A stretch of 64,000 nt of DNA. It comes from Botryobacter ruber (GTDB lineage: Bacteria > Bacteroidota > Bacteroidia > Cytophagales > Hymenobacteraceae). Made by a program: the position numbers and the translations under genes. Location: contig NZ_QCZK02000040.1 of assembly GCF_003347595.2 (NCBI RefSeq), forward strand, positions 1 to 64,000, in the 5' to 3' direction. Below, one piece after another: positions 27,407 through 37,039 of this stretch (position 1 is its first letter; each line of letters opens with the position of its first letter). A model generated the notes under the pieces. The model did not search any database. It saw only the letters and a list, made by a program, of their open reading frames with translations, and was not told the DNA's origin.

Positions 27407-28390
27407 CTATAGCACCACAGCGTTCAACTGTCGGGCAAATTCTTCCGAGAACAAAGCTGCGCCTTTGTAATTAAGATGCGTGTTGTTGTAGAACAGTTCC
27501 GGATTCTGGCAGATGGTGCTCCTGGTGAAATCAAAAAAATAGTTCTCCTCTCCTGCCAGCTGCCGGTATATTACCCGTAGTTTTGGGAGAAAAGCCATTC
27601 TATGCTGTCCTTCCACAAAGATGGGGGTTAACACCAGTACGGCCTTTTTTCCTTTTGCATTTATCTCCCTTATTTTTTGGGCATAAAGTGCAATGCTGGC
27701 CGTATCAATTTCTTCTGGTATCCTTCCTTGTTGCAAGCGTGCCTGCGCTTTCCAGGTTCTATGTTCCGGAGAGAAACCCTTCTGTTCTTCTACAGTTTGT
27801 GCTTTACCCAGCAATCCCTGCAGGGCAGCCTGGTAATACGCTTTGTTGTAGATACTGAAGCTATAGAAAGGAGCATATTTCAGTCGCCAGGTTAAAGCAG
27901 GATCAAGCGCATACAAGCTGTTATAGATCAACTCATTGTCTAAATGATGTCGGAATTTATAAACTTCATACAGCTGGTTCCTTGCAGCCAACTCGCTTGC
28001 AGTACCTGCCAGTACGATAATATCAGCTTTCGCATAGCTCAGGTACTCGCTCAGCACCCCGTGATATTGCGGTAAGGTTGTTCCGTTTAAACCAAAATTA
28101 TAGCACTCCAGGCCGGTAATGTTACTGATTATAGCAGGATCGAAATGTACCAGGGCTACAGAAGAACCAAAAACGGCAACGTCAGCATCCAGCTCATGAC
28201 TGATGATACCATTAACCTTCCCGACTTCTCCTTTCCTGTTTTGTTTTATGCCATGCTGCATTGTTACCTCCAGCAACAGCAGGAAACAAAAGAGCAGCAC
28301 GAAGAAGAGCAACATGCTGCCCAATTTCCGGTACTCAGCGGTGCGGCTAGCAACCTTAGAACTGGAAGTAGATGAACTCATTTGTCTCAA
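27407..28390 (-). CDS. SGNH-hydrolase-like membrane protein, MBOAT partner
   Basis: A 327-residue protein with one N-terminal membrane helix (about 26-42) and a periplasmic domain. It carries VFGSSVALVHFDP (Ser76/Ser77, block I of SGNH/AlgX-J-like proteins) and a C-terminal NTHLNYKG block with His305, the expected catalytic His position. Such proteins work with an MBOAT O-acyltransferase, taking the acyl group after membrane transfer and placing it on a glycan. Its start overlaps the MBOAT stop by 35 bases, so the two are probably translationally coupled. The acceptor glycan is unknown. Confidence 0.82.
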   Translation of the reverse strand: MRQMSSSTSSSKVASRTAEYRKLGSMLLFFVLLFCFLLLLEVTMQHGIKQNRKGEVGKVNGIISHELDADVAVFGSSVALVHFDPAIISNITGLECYNFGLNGTTLPQYHGVLSEYLSYAKADIIVLAGTASELAARNQLYEVYKFRHHLDNELIYNSLYALDPALTWRLKYAPFYSFSIYNKAYYQAALQGLLGKAQTVEEQKGFSPEHRTWKAQARLQQGRIPEEIDTASIALYAQKIREINAKGKKAVLVLTPIFVEGQHRMAFLPKLRVIYRQLAGEENYFFDFTRSTICQNPELFYNNTHLNYKGAALFSEEFARQLNAVVL

Positions 28391-29837
28391 AGGCTCCTAA
28401 AAATAAAATCACCAGAATAAGCAGGTAGCTCAGCGACCACCGGACAACAAGCGGCTTCTCCCGCAGATAAGCCCTGATGCTGATAACAGACTGTATCTTT
28501 TCCACCGTCAGCAGCAAACCGATCATCAACAGCATGTAGAAAAACTTCAGGTAACTGTCGAACAGGATAACTTTTTGAATAGCGATGGACTGGCGCATCA
28601 GTCCTGCCAGTTCCTGCGGTGCATTTACCACCATTTTATTCAGGATATACCAGGCATCGGTTACAGTATTCGCTCTGAAAAACAGGAAAGCCAGGCTTAC
28701 CAGGGCAAACGTAGTTCCTATTTGTAGAATGGTGTACAACTTCGGCTGCTTGTCCACTTTTAGTAAGTATACCAGCTTGTTTCGCTGCGGTTCTGTCTGG
28801 ATGGCGAACAGCAGGTAAAAACCATGCAAGGCGCCCCAGATCAGGAAGGTCCAGTTCGCACCGTGCCAGAGCCCGCTGATCACAAACGTGAGAAAGAGGT
28901 TGTAATACCAGCGCCACTTAACTACCCGGTTGCCACCCAAGGGGATGTAGACATAGTCCCGGAACCAGGTAGAGAGGGAAATGTGCCAGCGGCTCCAGAA
29001 CTCGCGGACAGACCTGGCGAAAAAAGGCCTCCTGAAATTTTGCATCAGGTTAATTCCCATTACCTGCGCCGCGCCAATAGCGATGTCGGAATAGCCGGAA
29101 AAGTCGCAGTAAATCTGGAAGGAGAAGAAAATAGTTGCCACGGCCAGCCCCAGGCCACTGTACTCAGCCGGTTCGTTATATGCCTGGTTCACCACCACCG
29201 CCAGCCGGTCGGCAATGACCAGTTTTTTAAAGAAACCCCAGGCCATCAGCTTCAGCCCGTCCGATAGCTGCTGATAGTTAAACTCGTGGCGCTCCCGGAG
29301 CTGGGACAGCAGGTTGCCGGCACGTTCTATAGGGCCAGCCACCAGTTGTGGGAAAAACGTAACAAAGAGCGCAAACCGGCCCAGGTGCTTTTCGGGTTGT
29401 ATCCGGCCATAGTACACATCGATGGAGTAGCTCATGGTCTGGAAGGTGTAAAAGGAGATGCCCATGGGCAGCAGCAGTTCAAGGGCAGGTACGGCGTAAT
29501 CTATACCAAACAGCACAGCCAGATCGTTTGCCGCCATACCAAAAAAGCCGAAGTACTTAAAGGAAAACAGGATACCCAGGTTAGACACCAGACTCAGCCA
29601 GAGCCACGGCTTCCGTTTATGCTGATCGTTGTTGCTATAGCGCCCCATCATGCGGCTGCACCCGTAATCCACCAGCGTGGAAATGATGAGCAGCAGGATG
29701 TATTCGGCACGCCAGAACATGTAGAAAACATAGCTGGCCACCAGCAACAGCAGCCACCGGAAACGGTGCGGCAACAGGAAGTAGAGAAAAACTACTGTCG
29801 GGAAAAAGACAAGAAACTCGAAGGAGTTAAAAAGCAC
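28356..29837 (-). CDS. MBOAT-family O-acyltransferase (AlgI-like)
   Basis: A 493-residue integral membrane protein whose opening MLFNSFEFLVFFPTVVFLYF is typical of AlgI/DltB-type MBOAT proteins. The catalytic region is visible as SGLWHGANWTFLIWG followed by ALHG, with the conserved histidines near residues 305-320. These enzymes move acetyl groups from a cytoplasmic donor through the membrane to an extracytoplasmic polysaccharide. Paired with the overlapping SGNH-like gene; no polysaccharide synthase lies beside it. Confidence 0.93.
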   Translation of the reverse strand: MLFNSFEFLVFFPTVVFLYFLLPHRFRWLLLLVASYVFYMFWRAEYILLLIISTLVDYGCSRMMGRYSNNDQHKRKPWLWLSLVSNLGILFSFKYFGFFGMAANDLAVLFGIDYAVPALELLLPMGISFYTFQTMSYSIDVYYGRIQPEKHLGRFALFVTFFPQLVAGPIERAGNLLSQLRERHEFNYQQLSDGLKLMAWGFFKKLVIADRLAVVVNQAYNEPAEYSGLGLAVATIFFSFQIYCDFSGYSDIAIGAAQVMGINLMQNFRRPFFARSVREFWSRWHISLSTWFRDYVYIPLGGNRVVKWRWYYNLFLTFVISGLWHGANWTFLIWGALHGFYLLFAIQTEPQRNKLVYLLKVDKQPKLYTILQIGTTFALVSLAFLFFRANTVTDAWYILNKMVVNAPQELAGLMRQSIAIQKVILFDSYLKFFYMLLMIGLLLTVEKIQSVISIRAYLREKPLVVRWSLSYLLILVILFLGAFETNEFIYFQF

Positions 29838-29908
29838 TTGAATACACGGTTAAGTAAGCGCTAAGTTGTACAAACTTTTTCAGGAATAAAACCTGCCTGC
29901 ACAAAAAA

Positions 29909-29931
29909 GCCCTGCCATCGCTGGCAGGGCT
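29909..29931 (-). terminator. Rho-independent terminator after sodA
   Basis: Arms AGCCCTGCCA (29909-29918) and TGGCAGGGCT (29922-29931) are perfect. A T-run follows on the minus strand (complement of 29903-29908). It also shields the MBOAT gene from sodA transcription. Confidence 0.9.
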
Positions 29932-29952
29932 TTTCCTGAAAATGAGATCGGA

Positions 29953-30561
29953 TTACTTTGCAGCTTTGTAGCGACGTGCTACTTCGTCCCAGTTTACTAC
30001 ATTCCAGAACGCGCTGATGTAGTCCGGGCGACGGTTCTGGTAGTGCAGGTAGTACGCGTGTTCCCACACATCCAGGCCCAGGATTGGCTGACCGCCGCAT
30101 CCTTCTGCAAACGGCATCAGGGTGTTGTCCTGGTTCGGTGTAGAGCAAACTTCCAGCTTGCCGCCTTTTACGCAAAGCCATGCCCAGCCGGAACCGAAAC
30201 GGGTAGCAGCAGCAGCATTGAATTTCTCTTTAAACTGGTCGAAAGAACCAAAAGCGGAGTTGATAGCTTCTGCCAGTTCGCCGGATGGCTGGCCGCCACC
30301 GTTTGGAGAAAGAATTTCCCAGAACAGGTTGTGGTTGTAGTAGCCACCGCCGTTGTTGCGTACCACTTTGTTGTCGGCAGGAATGCTGGTTAAAATTTCT
30401 TCGATAGACTTACCTTCCAGGTCAGTGCCTTGAATTGCGTTGTTCAGGTTGGTCGTATACGCCTGGTGGTGCTTGGTATGGTGAATCTCCATGGTGCGGG
30501 CATCGATGTGCGGCTCCAGGGCGTCGTAAGCATAAGGTAATTTTGGAAGTTCAAAAGCCAT
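29953..30561 (-). CDS. sodA: Superoxide dismutase, manganese-type
   Basis: 202 residues from the ATG at 30561, the standard family start ([16 protein letters not shown]). Metal ligands are in IHHTKHH, NHNLFW and [28 protein letters not shown] and the Gly in [10 protein letters not shown] match Mn-type rather than Fe-type enzymes, although cambialistic use is known in Bacteroidota. It dismutates superoxide in the cytoplasm; no signal peptide. A -7 box at 30640-30647 lies just past the tadA stop, so it can be transcribed independently of tadA. Confidence 0.95.
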   Translation of the reverse strand: MAFELPKLPYAYDALEPHIDARTMEIHHTKHHQAYTTNLNNAIQGTDLEGKSIEEILTSIPADNKVVRNNGGGYYNHNLFWEILSPNGGGQPSGELAEAINSAFGSFDQFKEKFNAAAATRFGSGWAWLCVKGGKLEVCSTPNQDNTLMPFAEGCGGQPILGLDVWEHAYYLHYQNRRPDYISAFWNVVNWDEVARRYKAAK

Positions 30562-30639
30562 AGTTTTATATATTTTTATAAGTGGAAAATCGTATCCGTG
30601 CAGATTTACAGTGTACGTATACATTCAAAAACTTAGTTT

Positions 30640-30647
30640 CAAATATA
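30640..30647 (-). promoter_or_regulatory. -7 box of sodA
   Basis: On the minus strand TATATTTG fits TAnnTTTG, giving a leader of about 72 bases. The -33 region would lie inside the end of tadA and is not a clean TTTG. Confidence 0.5.
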
Positions 30648-30648
30648 G

Positions 30649-31101
30649 CTAATTTCTTTTACTTGAAAAGAATGTCGTCATAAGATCGGCACATTCCTGG
30701 GCCATCACACCGCTTACCATTTCGGTGCGGGGGTGCAGCAGGTTGGCTCCCACACGCCGGTAGCCCCGCTTGGGTTCGGAGGCTCCAAACACCACCCGCT
30801 TCAGCTGCGCCCAGTAACTGGCTCCGGCACACATCACACAGGGCTCCACGGTTACATAAAGGGTGCAGTCGTGCAGGTATTTGTTGCCCAGGTATTCGGC
30901 AGCGGCTGTAAAGGCAATCATCTCGGCGTGGGCCGTTACATCGTTCAGCTTTTCGGTCTGGTTGTAGGCTTTGGCAATGATGCGGTTATTGGCTACGATC
31001 ACGGCCCCGATCGGAATCTCACCTTCTTCCAGGGCATACTGCGCCTGCCGGTACGCCTCCTGCATAAAGTATTCGTCACTGTAGAGCGATAAAAATTCCA
31101 T
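30649..31101 (-). CDS. tadA: tRNA-specific adenosine deaminase TadA
   Basis: 150 residues from the ATG at 31101; the longer in-frame extension translates the terminator region and is not part of the family. Zinc and catalytic residues: His58 and Glu60 in TAHAEM, Cys88 and Cys91 in EPCVMC. Length and the GEIPIGAVIV opening match TadA, which makes inosine at the wobble position of tRNA-Arg; a related nucleoside deaminase is possible. It lies between the 31184 gene and sodA, all on the same strand, with a terminator upstream. Confidence 0.88.
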   Translation of the reverse strand: MEFLSLYSDEYFMQEAYRQAQYALEEGEIPIGAVIVANNRIIAKAYNQTEKLNDVTAHAEMIAFTAAAEYLGNKYLHDCTLYVTVEPCVMCAGASYWAQLKRVVFGASEPKRGYRRVGANLLHPRTEMVSGVMAQECADLMTTFFSSKRN

Positions 31102-31131
31102 AGTTTTTGAAAATGCGACACCCGAAGGTAT

Positions 31132-31161
31132 AAAAAAAGGCCCTCCTGCAAAAGGAGCGCC
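31132..31161 (-). terminator. Terminator after the 31184-31738 gene
   Basis: Arms 31153-31161 and 31139-31147 pair over nine bases with one mismatch; a run of seven T follows on the minus strand. Confidence 0.8.
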
Positions 31162-31183
31162 CCTTAAATTAAACAAACAGCTA

Positions 31184-31738
31184 TTACTTTATTTTAATCG
31201 AATTCATGATGTCGCGTGCCGTTGGCTGCCACTCTTTTTTCAGTATAAAGGGCGTGTGCAGTGTAAAAATAAGCAACTGGTTGCCCTGGATGGTGTACTG
31301 GATGGTGCTGTACTTCTGCACAGGCGCCAGCGTGCTTCCCGCCCGCTGATCGGCCAAAGTCGACACAAATTCAAACACAATAAAATCCTGGCCCTTTATC
31401 TTCACTACTTCGTCGCGGATAAAATCGACTTTGGTAAAGGTCTCGAGCAGCGACGCTTTGTAAAACTCGCGCAGCATGTTCAGGTCGCTGGGTTTAAACT
31501 GCGAGCGCTTTTGGGTTACGCTGAAGTCAATCTGCCCGTTAGGACTGGTGTAAACGGCTAAGGGTTTGGTGGGGGCAGGGTACTTCCGGGCAATGCCGTC
31601 GTCGGGCAGGGGCGTAAAATCCTGCGGCAGCATCACGCTGATTTCTTTGGTGATCTGTACCTTTTTCAGCTTGGTGTCGGCAAGGGCTGCGCCTGTCAGC
31701 AGAATAATGGCTAATAAGGCAATAAATCGAATATTCAT
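31184..31738 (-). CDS. Secreted protein of unknown function
   Basis: 184 residues from the ATG at 31738, where the signal peptide (MNIRFIALLAIILLTG, ALA) begins. The mature protein alternates strands and short helices (ISVMLPQDFTPLPDDG, IDFSVTQKRSQF, IVFEFVST). The pattern resembles small exported Bacteroidota proteins with a single alpha/beta domain, but I recognise no named family. Transcribed toward tadA, from which it is separated by a terminator. Confidence 0.7.
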   Translation of the reverse strand: MNIRFIALLAIILLTGAALADTKLKKVQITKEISVMLPQDFTPLPDDGIARKYPAPTKPLAVYTSPNGQIDFSVTQKRSQFKPSDLNMLREFYKASLLETFTKVDFIRDEVVKIKGQDFIVFEFVSTLADQRAGSTLAPVQKYSTIQYTIQGNQLLIFTLHTPFILKKEWQPTARDIMNSIKIK

Positions 31739-31934
31739 AGGGTTGGTATGCGGTGCTGTCAAATCAGTTTGTTTCAGAGCTACAGTGCTCTATTAAGCAA
31801 TTACTTTGCCAAAGCAGTAACGGCAGGAACATATATAGTATTGTGCCTATAACCTTTTTTACGGCAACTGTCGTTTATAAAGGCTGGCAGCCGGAAAAGC
31901 TGCTGTATGTAACACAGGAACAAACATTTTTATT

Positions 31935-32378
31935 ATGCTGGAAGACATCATTAACCAGGTAAAAGGGCAGCTAACCGGAGAGCTGCAAAACAAGTATCAA
32001 CTGGCCCCTGACAAAGCTAACCGGTCGGTGGAGCTGGCCAAAGACAACCTGACAAACGGGCTGAAGCAGGAAGCTACCAAAGGCGACTTCAGCGGTATTA
32101 TGAACCTGCTCAAAGGCAAAACCGCCCCCACAGAACATCCGGCCGTTAACGGGATCATCCAAAACTACATCAACGACCTGACCACAAAACTCGGCATACC
32201 GGAGCAGGTGGCCAGGCAGGTGGGGCCGTATGTGGTGACTTTCCTTATGCAGAAGTTTGCCGGTAAAGTTACCAGCGAAGGCATGGGCCAGTCGGACATT
32301 ATGGGCATGCTGGGCGGTGGCTTAACCGATAAAATAACCAAAGGCCTGGGCGACAAACTGGGCGGCTTGTTTAAGTAA
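31935..32378 (+). CDS. Helical DUF937-like protein of unknown function
   Basis: A 147-residue, mostly helical protein without signal peptide or membrane helix. The first half is charged (MLEDIINQVKGQLTGELQNK); the second half ends in Gly-rich LGGGLTDKITKGLGDKLGGLF. The overall build, with a Gly/Leu-rich tail, resembles DUF937/YidB-like cytoplasmic proteins, a tentative match. A strong terminator and repeat copy 9 follow. Confidence 0.65.
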   Translation: MLEDIINQVKGQLTGELQNKYQLAPDKANRSVELAKDNLTNGLKQEATKGDFSGIMNLLKGKTAPTEHPAVNGIIQNYINDLTTKLGIPEQVARQVGPYVVTFLMQKFAGKVTSEGMGQSDIMGMLGGGLTDKITKGLGDKLGGLFK

Positions 32379-32430
32379 TCTAACCTGAGCTCCTTGCCCT
32401 GGAAAGGCAAAGGCTGAAACATAAATTCAG

Positions 32431-32477
32431 AAAGCTGAAGTTATTCCGGTAAACAGGAGTGGCTTCAGCTTTTTTTA
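32431..32477 (+). terminator. Rho-independent terminator after the 31935 gene
   Basis: Perfect ten-base arms AAAGCTGAAG (32431-32440) and CTTCAGCTTT (32463-32472) with a 22-base loop, followed by a T-run. Confidence 0.88.
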
Positions 32478-32510
32478 TTCGCCATTTGCGCTCTCCTTCT
32501 TCTCCTGAAG

Positions 32511-32545
32511 AGCAGCAGAGGCTGTGGTGGCTGGTGCAGCAGAAC
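32511..32545 (+). repeat. Interspersed G-rich repeat, copy 9
   Basis: All 35 bases are identical to the copy at 42280-42314. Core GGCTGTGGTGGCTGGTGCAG. It lies after the terminator of the 31935 gene. Confidence 0.92.
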
Positions 32546-32665
32546 GAAAACAGCCGTAATTTGCATGACGCGCCAGAAGTATTTACTTTTGCGGCGCTAT
32601 ACATCTGCAAGCACTGTCTTTACCTTCTGCTTCGGATACCAAGCCTGTTTATACATTACCATCCT

Positions 32666-33058
32666 ATGTCTGAAAGTATAGAAGCGCTCCTTCTGAAGTT
32701 CCTGAAATTTGGCCTGGTGGGCGTGTCAGGAACCGTAATAGACTTCGGGATAACCTATCTTGCCAAAGAGAAGCTGCGGTGGAACAAATACATAGCCAAC
32801 AGCTGTGGCTTTGTAGTGGCAGTCACCAACAACTACATCCTCAACCGCATCTGGACCTTCCATAACACCGACCCGGAAATTGGCTGGCAGTTCAGTAAGT
32901 TTGCGGTGGTGGCTCTAGGCGGCCTGTTTCTCAACAACCTGATCCTGTATTTACTTACCGAACGGGCACGGCTCAACTTTTATGTTGCCAAACTGGGCGC
33001 TACGCTGCTCGTGGTGCTCTGGAACTTCGGATTAAATTACCTGTACACGTTCCGGTAG
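32666..33058 (+). CDS. GtrA-family membrane protein
   Basis: 130 residues from the ATG at 32666 (MSESIEALLLKFLKFGLVG); a longer in-frame reading upstream only translates repeat DNA. Four membrane helices, with the GtrA signature FGLVGVSGTVIDFGI near residues 14-28 and NYILNRIWTF in the middle. GtrA proteins are thought to help move lipid-linked sugars across the inner membrane, usually with a glycosyltransferase; none is adjacent here. Confidence 0.9.
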   Translation: MSESIEALLLKFLKFGLVGVSGTVIDFGITYLAKEKLRWNKYIANSCGFVVAVTNNYILNRIWTFHNTDPEIGWQFSKFAVVALGGLFLNNLILYLLTERARLNFYVAKLGATLLVVLWNFGLNYLYTFR

Positions 33059-33170
33059 CACCTGAAATCTGGGGTACTTTGCAGCTTTTTATCAACTAAC
33101 TGCGCCACAGCATCCCTTTTCTGGCAGTATTACTACAGGTTTCGCTACATATTCCCTTCTGTAAGACAGC

Positions 33171-33196
33171 TTTAAACTTACAAATTATTACATTTG
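33171..33196 (+). promoter_or_regulatory. Promoter of aspS
   Basis: A -33-like TTTA at 33171 and a -7 TACATTTG at 33189-33196 (TAnnTTTG). Start near 33200, leader about 37 bases. Confidence 0.6.
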
Positions 33197-33236
33197 TGCA
33201 AAATTATACCTGGCACTAACAAACTTTAAAGAATAT

Positions 33237-35000
33237 ATGCTCCGAACACATACTTGCGGTGAATTGCGAATAGCCAATGCTGGTGACGAAGTTACACTGG
33301 CCGGCTGGGTACAGCGCCTTCGTGATAAGGGCGGTATGCTCTGGATTGACCTCCGCGACCGCTACGGCATTACGCAACTTAGCTTTGAGGAAGGCGTTAC
33401 CGACCCTCAGTTATTTGAGCAGGCACGTGCCCTGGGCCGCGAATTTGTGATACAGGCAACCGGCAAGGTGGTGGAACGTTTCTCGAAGAACGATAAAATT
33501 CCTACTGGCGAAATCGAGGTGAAGGTAACAAAGCTGGAGGTGCTGAACCCGGCCAAGCTGCCGCCTTTCCTGATCGAAGACGAAACCGACGGCGGCGACG
33601 ACCTGCGCATGAAGTACCGCTACCTGGACCTGCGCCGCGCACCTGTGCGCCGCAACCTGGAGCTGCGCCACCGCATGATGCGCGAAACCCGCAACTACCT
33701 CGACAGCCTCAACTTTATCGAGGTGGAAACGCCGGTGCTGATCAAGTCCACGCCGGAAGGCGCCCGCGACTTTGTGGTGCCGAGCCGCATGAACCCGGGC
33801 GAATTTTATGCACTGCCGCAGTCACCACAGACGTTCAAGCAGCTCCTCATGGTGTCTGGCTTCGACAAGTATTTCCAGATTGTAAAATGCTTCCGCGACG
33901 AAGACCTGCGCGCCGACCGCCAGCCGGAGTTTACCCAAATAGACTGCGAGCTGTCGTTTGTGACACAGGAGGACATCCTGAATACCTTCGAAGGCCTGGC
34001 AGTACACCTGTTTGACAAGGTGCGTGGCGTTAAGATAGAAAAACTGCCCCGCATGACCTATGCCGACGCCATGAAGTACTACGGCTCCGACAAGCCCGAC
34101 ACCCGCTTCGGGATGCGCTTTGTGGAGCTGAACGAGGTGGTAAAAAACAAAGGCTTTAAGGTGTTTGACGATGCAGAACTGGTAGTAGGTATCAACGCCA
34201 AAGGAGCAGCAACGTATACCCGCAAGCAACTCGACGAGCTGACCAACTTCGTGAAGCGTCCGCAGATAGGCGCTACCGGCCTGGTGTATGCCCGTGTAGG
34301 TGAAGACGGCAGCGTGAAATCGTCAGTAGATAAATTTTACTCCCCTGAAGACCTGCAAGCCTGGGCTGCTGCTTTCGAGGCAGAACCAGGTGATTTGCTG
34401 CTGGTATTAGCAGGACCGGAAGCAAAAACCCGCAAGGCTCTGAACGAGCTTCGCCTGGAGGTAGGTGAGCAGCTTGGCCTCCGCGACAAAAATGTATTCT
34501 CGCCGCTGTGGGTAGTAGACTTCCCGCTGCTGGAGTGGGACGAGGAGACGCAGCGTTACCACGCCATGCACCACCCGTTCACGTCGCCAAAGCCAGAGGA
34601 CATGCACCTGATCGAAACCGATCCGGGCGCCATACGGGCAAATGCCTACGACATGGTAATAAATGGTGTGGAAGTAGGCGGCGGATCTATCCGTATCCAC
34701 GACCGTGGGGTGCAGGCGCAGATGTTCAAGTTGCTGGGCTTTACAAAAGAAGAAGCCGAAGCCCAGTTCGGCTTCCTGCTGAGCGCTTTTGAATACGGCG
34801 CACCGCCACACGGTGGACTGGCTTTTGGTTTCGACAGGCTTTGCTCCCTGTTCGGCGGCTCCGACTCCATCCGCGACTACATCGCCTTCCCGAAAAACAA
34901 CTCCGGCCGCGATGTAATGATAGACGCACCTTCGCCTGTTTCCGAAGCGCAGCTCGACGAACTGAACATCCGCCTGAAGGAGCTGGAAACGAAGAAGTAA
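33237..35000 (+). CDS. aspS: Aspartyl-tRNA synthetase
   Basis: A 587-residue bacterial-type class II synthetase. N-terminal OB-fold anticodon-binding domain ([20 protein letters not shown]), class II motif 2 ([18 protein letters not shown] near residue 220), bacterial GAD insertion (about 290-420), and motif 3 (GLAFGFDRL near residue 530). It charges tRNA-Asp. Own promoter and a strong terminator flank it, so it is a single-gene unit. Confidence 0.97.
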   Translation: MLRTHTCGELRIANAGDEVTLAGWVQRLRDKGGMLWIDLRDRYGITQLSFEEGVTDPQLFEQARALGREFVIQATGKVVERFSKNDKIPTGEIEVKVTKLEVLNPAKLPPFLIEDETDGGDDLRMKYRYLDLRRAPVRRNLELRHRMMRETRNYLDSLNFIEVETPVLIKSTPEGARDFVVPSRMNPGEFYALPQSPQTFKQLLMVSGFDKYFQIVKCFRDEDLRADRQPEFTQIDCELSFVTQEDILNTFEGLAVHLFDKVRGVKIEKLPRMTYADAMKYYGSDKPDTRFGMRFVELNEVVKNKGFKVFDDAELVVGINAKGAATYTRKQLDELTNFVKRPQIGATGLVYARVGEDGSVKSSVDKFYSPEDLQAWAAAFEAEPGDLLLVLAGPEAKTRKALNELRLEVGEQLGLRDKNVFSPLWVVDFPLLEWDEETQRYHAMHHPFTSPKPEDMHLIETDPGAIRANAYDMVINGVEVGGGSIRIHDRGVQAQMFKLLGFTKEEAEAQFGFLLSAFEYGAPPHGGLAFGFDRLCSLFGGSDSIRDYIAFPKNNSGRDVMIDAPSPVSEAQLDELNIRLKELETKK

Positions 35001-35024
35001 GAAAAGTAAAATTCAGCTGATAAG

Positions 35025-35060
35025 AGGCCTGTTGTACCCAGTGTGCAGCAGGCCTTTTTT
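35025..35060 (+). terminator. Rho-independent terminator after aspS
   Basis: AGGCCTGTTG (35025-35034) pairs with CAGCAGGCCT (35046-35055) with one mismatch, followed by a T-run to 35061. Confidence 0.88.
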
Positions 35061-35425
35061 TGACCGTTGATGGTAGGATGAAATGATTTTTGTGATTTTA
35101 TTTTAGTCTGAACCTTTGATTTACGGTGATTAAAATGATTTTTGTGATTTTTTGTTTGTCTGAATCAGGATTTACGGATTTTAAGAATTTTCAGGATTAG
35201 GTTTGTCTGAACAAGATTAAGAAGATTTAAGGAGTAACAGGATTGAAATTGTTTGTGGCCCGTGCAGGAGTAGACGCGGGCACCGCGTCTCTACAGATCA
35301 TAATACCCAGCCTCTCTACCTTTCTGTTACAGGGTTGAAAATCTTCAACCCCTACAAAATTTCTACCTCTCTACTTCTCTACCTCCTAAACTCTCTAACT
35401 CCTAAACTCCTAAACTCCCAAACTC
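35057..35425 (+). repeat. Composite intergenic element, copy A
   Basis: Fills the gap between convergent aspS and nth. Modules in order: GACCGTTGATGGTAGGATG with AATGATTTTTGTGATTTT (partly repeated), a TCTGAATCAGGATT run, a hairpin AGACGCGG/CCGCGTCT (35272-35290), a hairpin GGGTTGAA/TTCAACCC (35332-35351), and a CTCCTAAA-type microsatellite. The same order recurs in copy B at 44999-45267. Confidence 0.85.
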
Positions 35426-35428
35426 CTA
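35362..35428 (-). repeat. Eight-base microsatellite ending on the nth stop codon
   Basis: On the minus strand, imperfect units of about eight bases (GAGTTTAG, GAGTTAGA, GAGGTAGA) begin with the TAG stop of nth. The tract is homologous to that at 45216-45270. Confidence 0.75.
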
Positions 35429-36133
35429 AGCTGCCTGGTCTATTCCTTTTTCCCGCACGTCCTGGTAATAGTTGCAGATGCCGTTAAGCACGCAGGCTTC
35501 GCATTTGGGTTTGTGCCAGGTGCAGATGCGCTGCCCGTGCCAGAGCAGGTGGATGTGGAAGTTGTACAGCACCACCGGGTCCGGGGGAAGCATGTGTAGC
35601 AGGAGCGTGTGTGCTTTGTTGGCTGTTACTTTGGCCCCGATCAGCCCGACGCGCTGGCTTACCCGGAACACGTGCGTGTCTACGGGCAGCACCGGTTTTT
35701 TGTAGTTAAAGAGCAACAGCAAGCTTGCCGTTTTCAGGCCCACGCCGGGCAGTTTCGTGAGCCAGGCCAGCGCCTCTTCTGCCGGCATATCCTGCAGGAA
35801 ATCAATGTTTATCTCACCACGTTCTTCTTTTATGAGGCGCAGCGTTTCCTGTATGCGCGGGGCTTTCTGCTCCGGGTAACGCGAGGTGGCAATGGCTTTG
35901 GCCAGTTCATCTGCAGGTGCATTCATCACCCCTTCCCAGTCGCCGAACTGCTCCAGCATGCGGTAGTAAGCTTTTTCTTCGTCGGCGTGGGTGGTGCGGT
36001 GCGAGAGCATCGTCGAGATGAGTTCGTGCATGGGCGTACGGCGGCTTTCGAGCTTCAGCACCTTGTAGGCATCGTTCAGGAGCTCGTGTGTTTGCAGCGT
36101 CTTTTCTTTTGGGAGTAGTTCGTGCGCGTCCAT
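35426..36133 (-). CDS. nth: Endonuclease III-type DNA glycosylase
   Basis: A 235-residue HhH-GPD glycosylase/AP lyase. The helix-hairpin-helix LPGVGLKTAS holds the catalytic Lys134; Asp152 lies in PVDTHVFR. The 4Fe-4S cluster ligands Cys204, Cys211, Cys214 and Cys220 have the C-x6-C-x2-C-x5-C spacing. It removes oxidised pyrimidines during base excision repair. Its stop codon is the first base triplet of the eight-base microsatellite of composite copy A. No operon partner. Confidence 0.93.
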   Translation of the reverse strand: MDAHELLPKEKTLQTHELLNDAYKVLKLESRRTPMHELISTMLSHRTTHADEEKAYYRMLEQFGDWEGVMNAPADELAKAIATSRYPEQKAPRIQETLRLIKEERGEINIDFLQDMPAEEALAWLTKLPGVGLKTASLLLLFNYKKPVLPVDTHVFRVSQRVGLIGAKVTANKAHTLLLHMLPPDPVVLYNFHIHLLWHGQRICTWHKPKCEACVLNGICNYYQDVREKGIDQAA

Positions 36134-36344
36134 CAGCAGGCAAGTTTAGTCCTGTTTTGTACGTGCACCTGCTTCTATCTGTTGAAGCATCCTTTCTGCA
36201 GTTCCTGCCACTATACCCATACCTGCTCCTTAAAATTTAGATTTATTTCTAAAGTCCCTTATAAAAACTGTATTTTTTACACAACTATTTGCAATGTAAA
36301 ACGCTATAACATTCGGAATAAAGGGCGAACATTTTACTTTTTTT

Positions 36345-37034
36345 ATGCAGATTAAATTTTTAGGGACCGGCGGAGCCTTTGATGTAGATTATCTTAACTC
36401 CGCTGCCTTATTAGAATTCAAAGACAAAACCATCTTACTCGACTGTGGTTTTACGGTTTATCCTACGCTTGTACAGAAAAACCTTGTCAGCAAAATAGAT
36501 TACATCCTGCTCACGCACCTGCACAACGACCACACCGGCTCGCTGGCAAGCCTGCTGCTTCACAGGCATATTATCGAAAAGCGGGATCGGCTCTCCCTGC
36601 TCTATTCTTCGGAACAGTTCAGGATGCAGATTCAGGAGTTGCTGGAGATTCAGCTAAAAGATTCGGAGAAGTATGTAGAATTTGTACCGCTGGATCAGTT
36701 TGAAGGGATAAGGGTAATAGATACCTATGGGCAACATTCCGAAGGTATGCAATCGTATGCCTATATTTTCGACGACAACACCCGTATTGCCTATTCCGGC
36801 GACCTGGCCAGGCCCGACGTGCTTTTTGAGCGGCTGGAGAAACTGCCCCAGTTGCCAACCTGTGTTTTTCATGACATCACCTTCGATGCCGAAAACACGG
36901 GCCACGCCTACTATAAAAAGCTATTACCTTACCTCAATGGCTACAAAACCTATGGTTACCATTGCGACCCTACCAAGAACCCTCCGGACAACCCCATCCG
37001 GCTGGTCTTTTATGAAAAAAGCCTGATGGCCTGA
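36345..37034 (+). CDS. MBL-fold metallo-hydrolase (RNase Z-like)
   Basis: A 229-residue metallo-beta-lactamase-fold protein without signal peptide. Metal ligands: His58, His60, Asp62 and His63 in THLHNDHTG, a further Asp in YSGDLARPD near residue 150, and a C-terminal His in YGYHCDP. The compact size and the opening QIKFLGTGGAFD resemble RNase Z and phosphodiesterase-like members. The substrate cannot be fixed. It converges on the OmpA gene at 37230; an inverted pair of repeats begins six bases after its stop. Confidence 0.85.
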   Translation: MQIKFLGTGGAFDVDYLNSAALLEFKDKTILLDCGFTVYPTLVQKNLVSKIDYILLTHLHNDHTGSLASLLLHRHIIEKRDRLSLLYSSEQFRMQIQELLEIQLKDSEKYVEFVPLDQFEGIRVIDTYGQHSEGMQSYAYIFDDNTRIAYSGDLARPDVLFERLEKLPQLPTCVFHDITFDAENTGHAYYKKLLPYLNGYKTYGYHCDPTKNPPDNPIRLVFYEKSLMA

Positions 37035-37039
37035 TAGCA

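Noticed and set aside
36195..36229. Possible further copy of the interspersed repeat
   Set aside because: Resembles a minus-oriented copy only with an insertion and several mismatches; too diverged to count.
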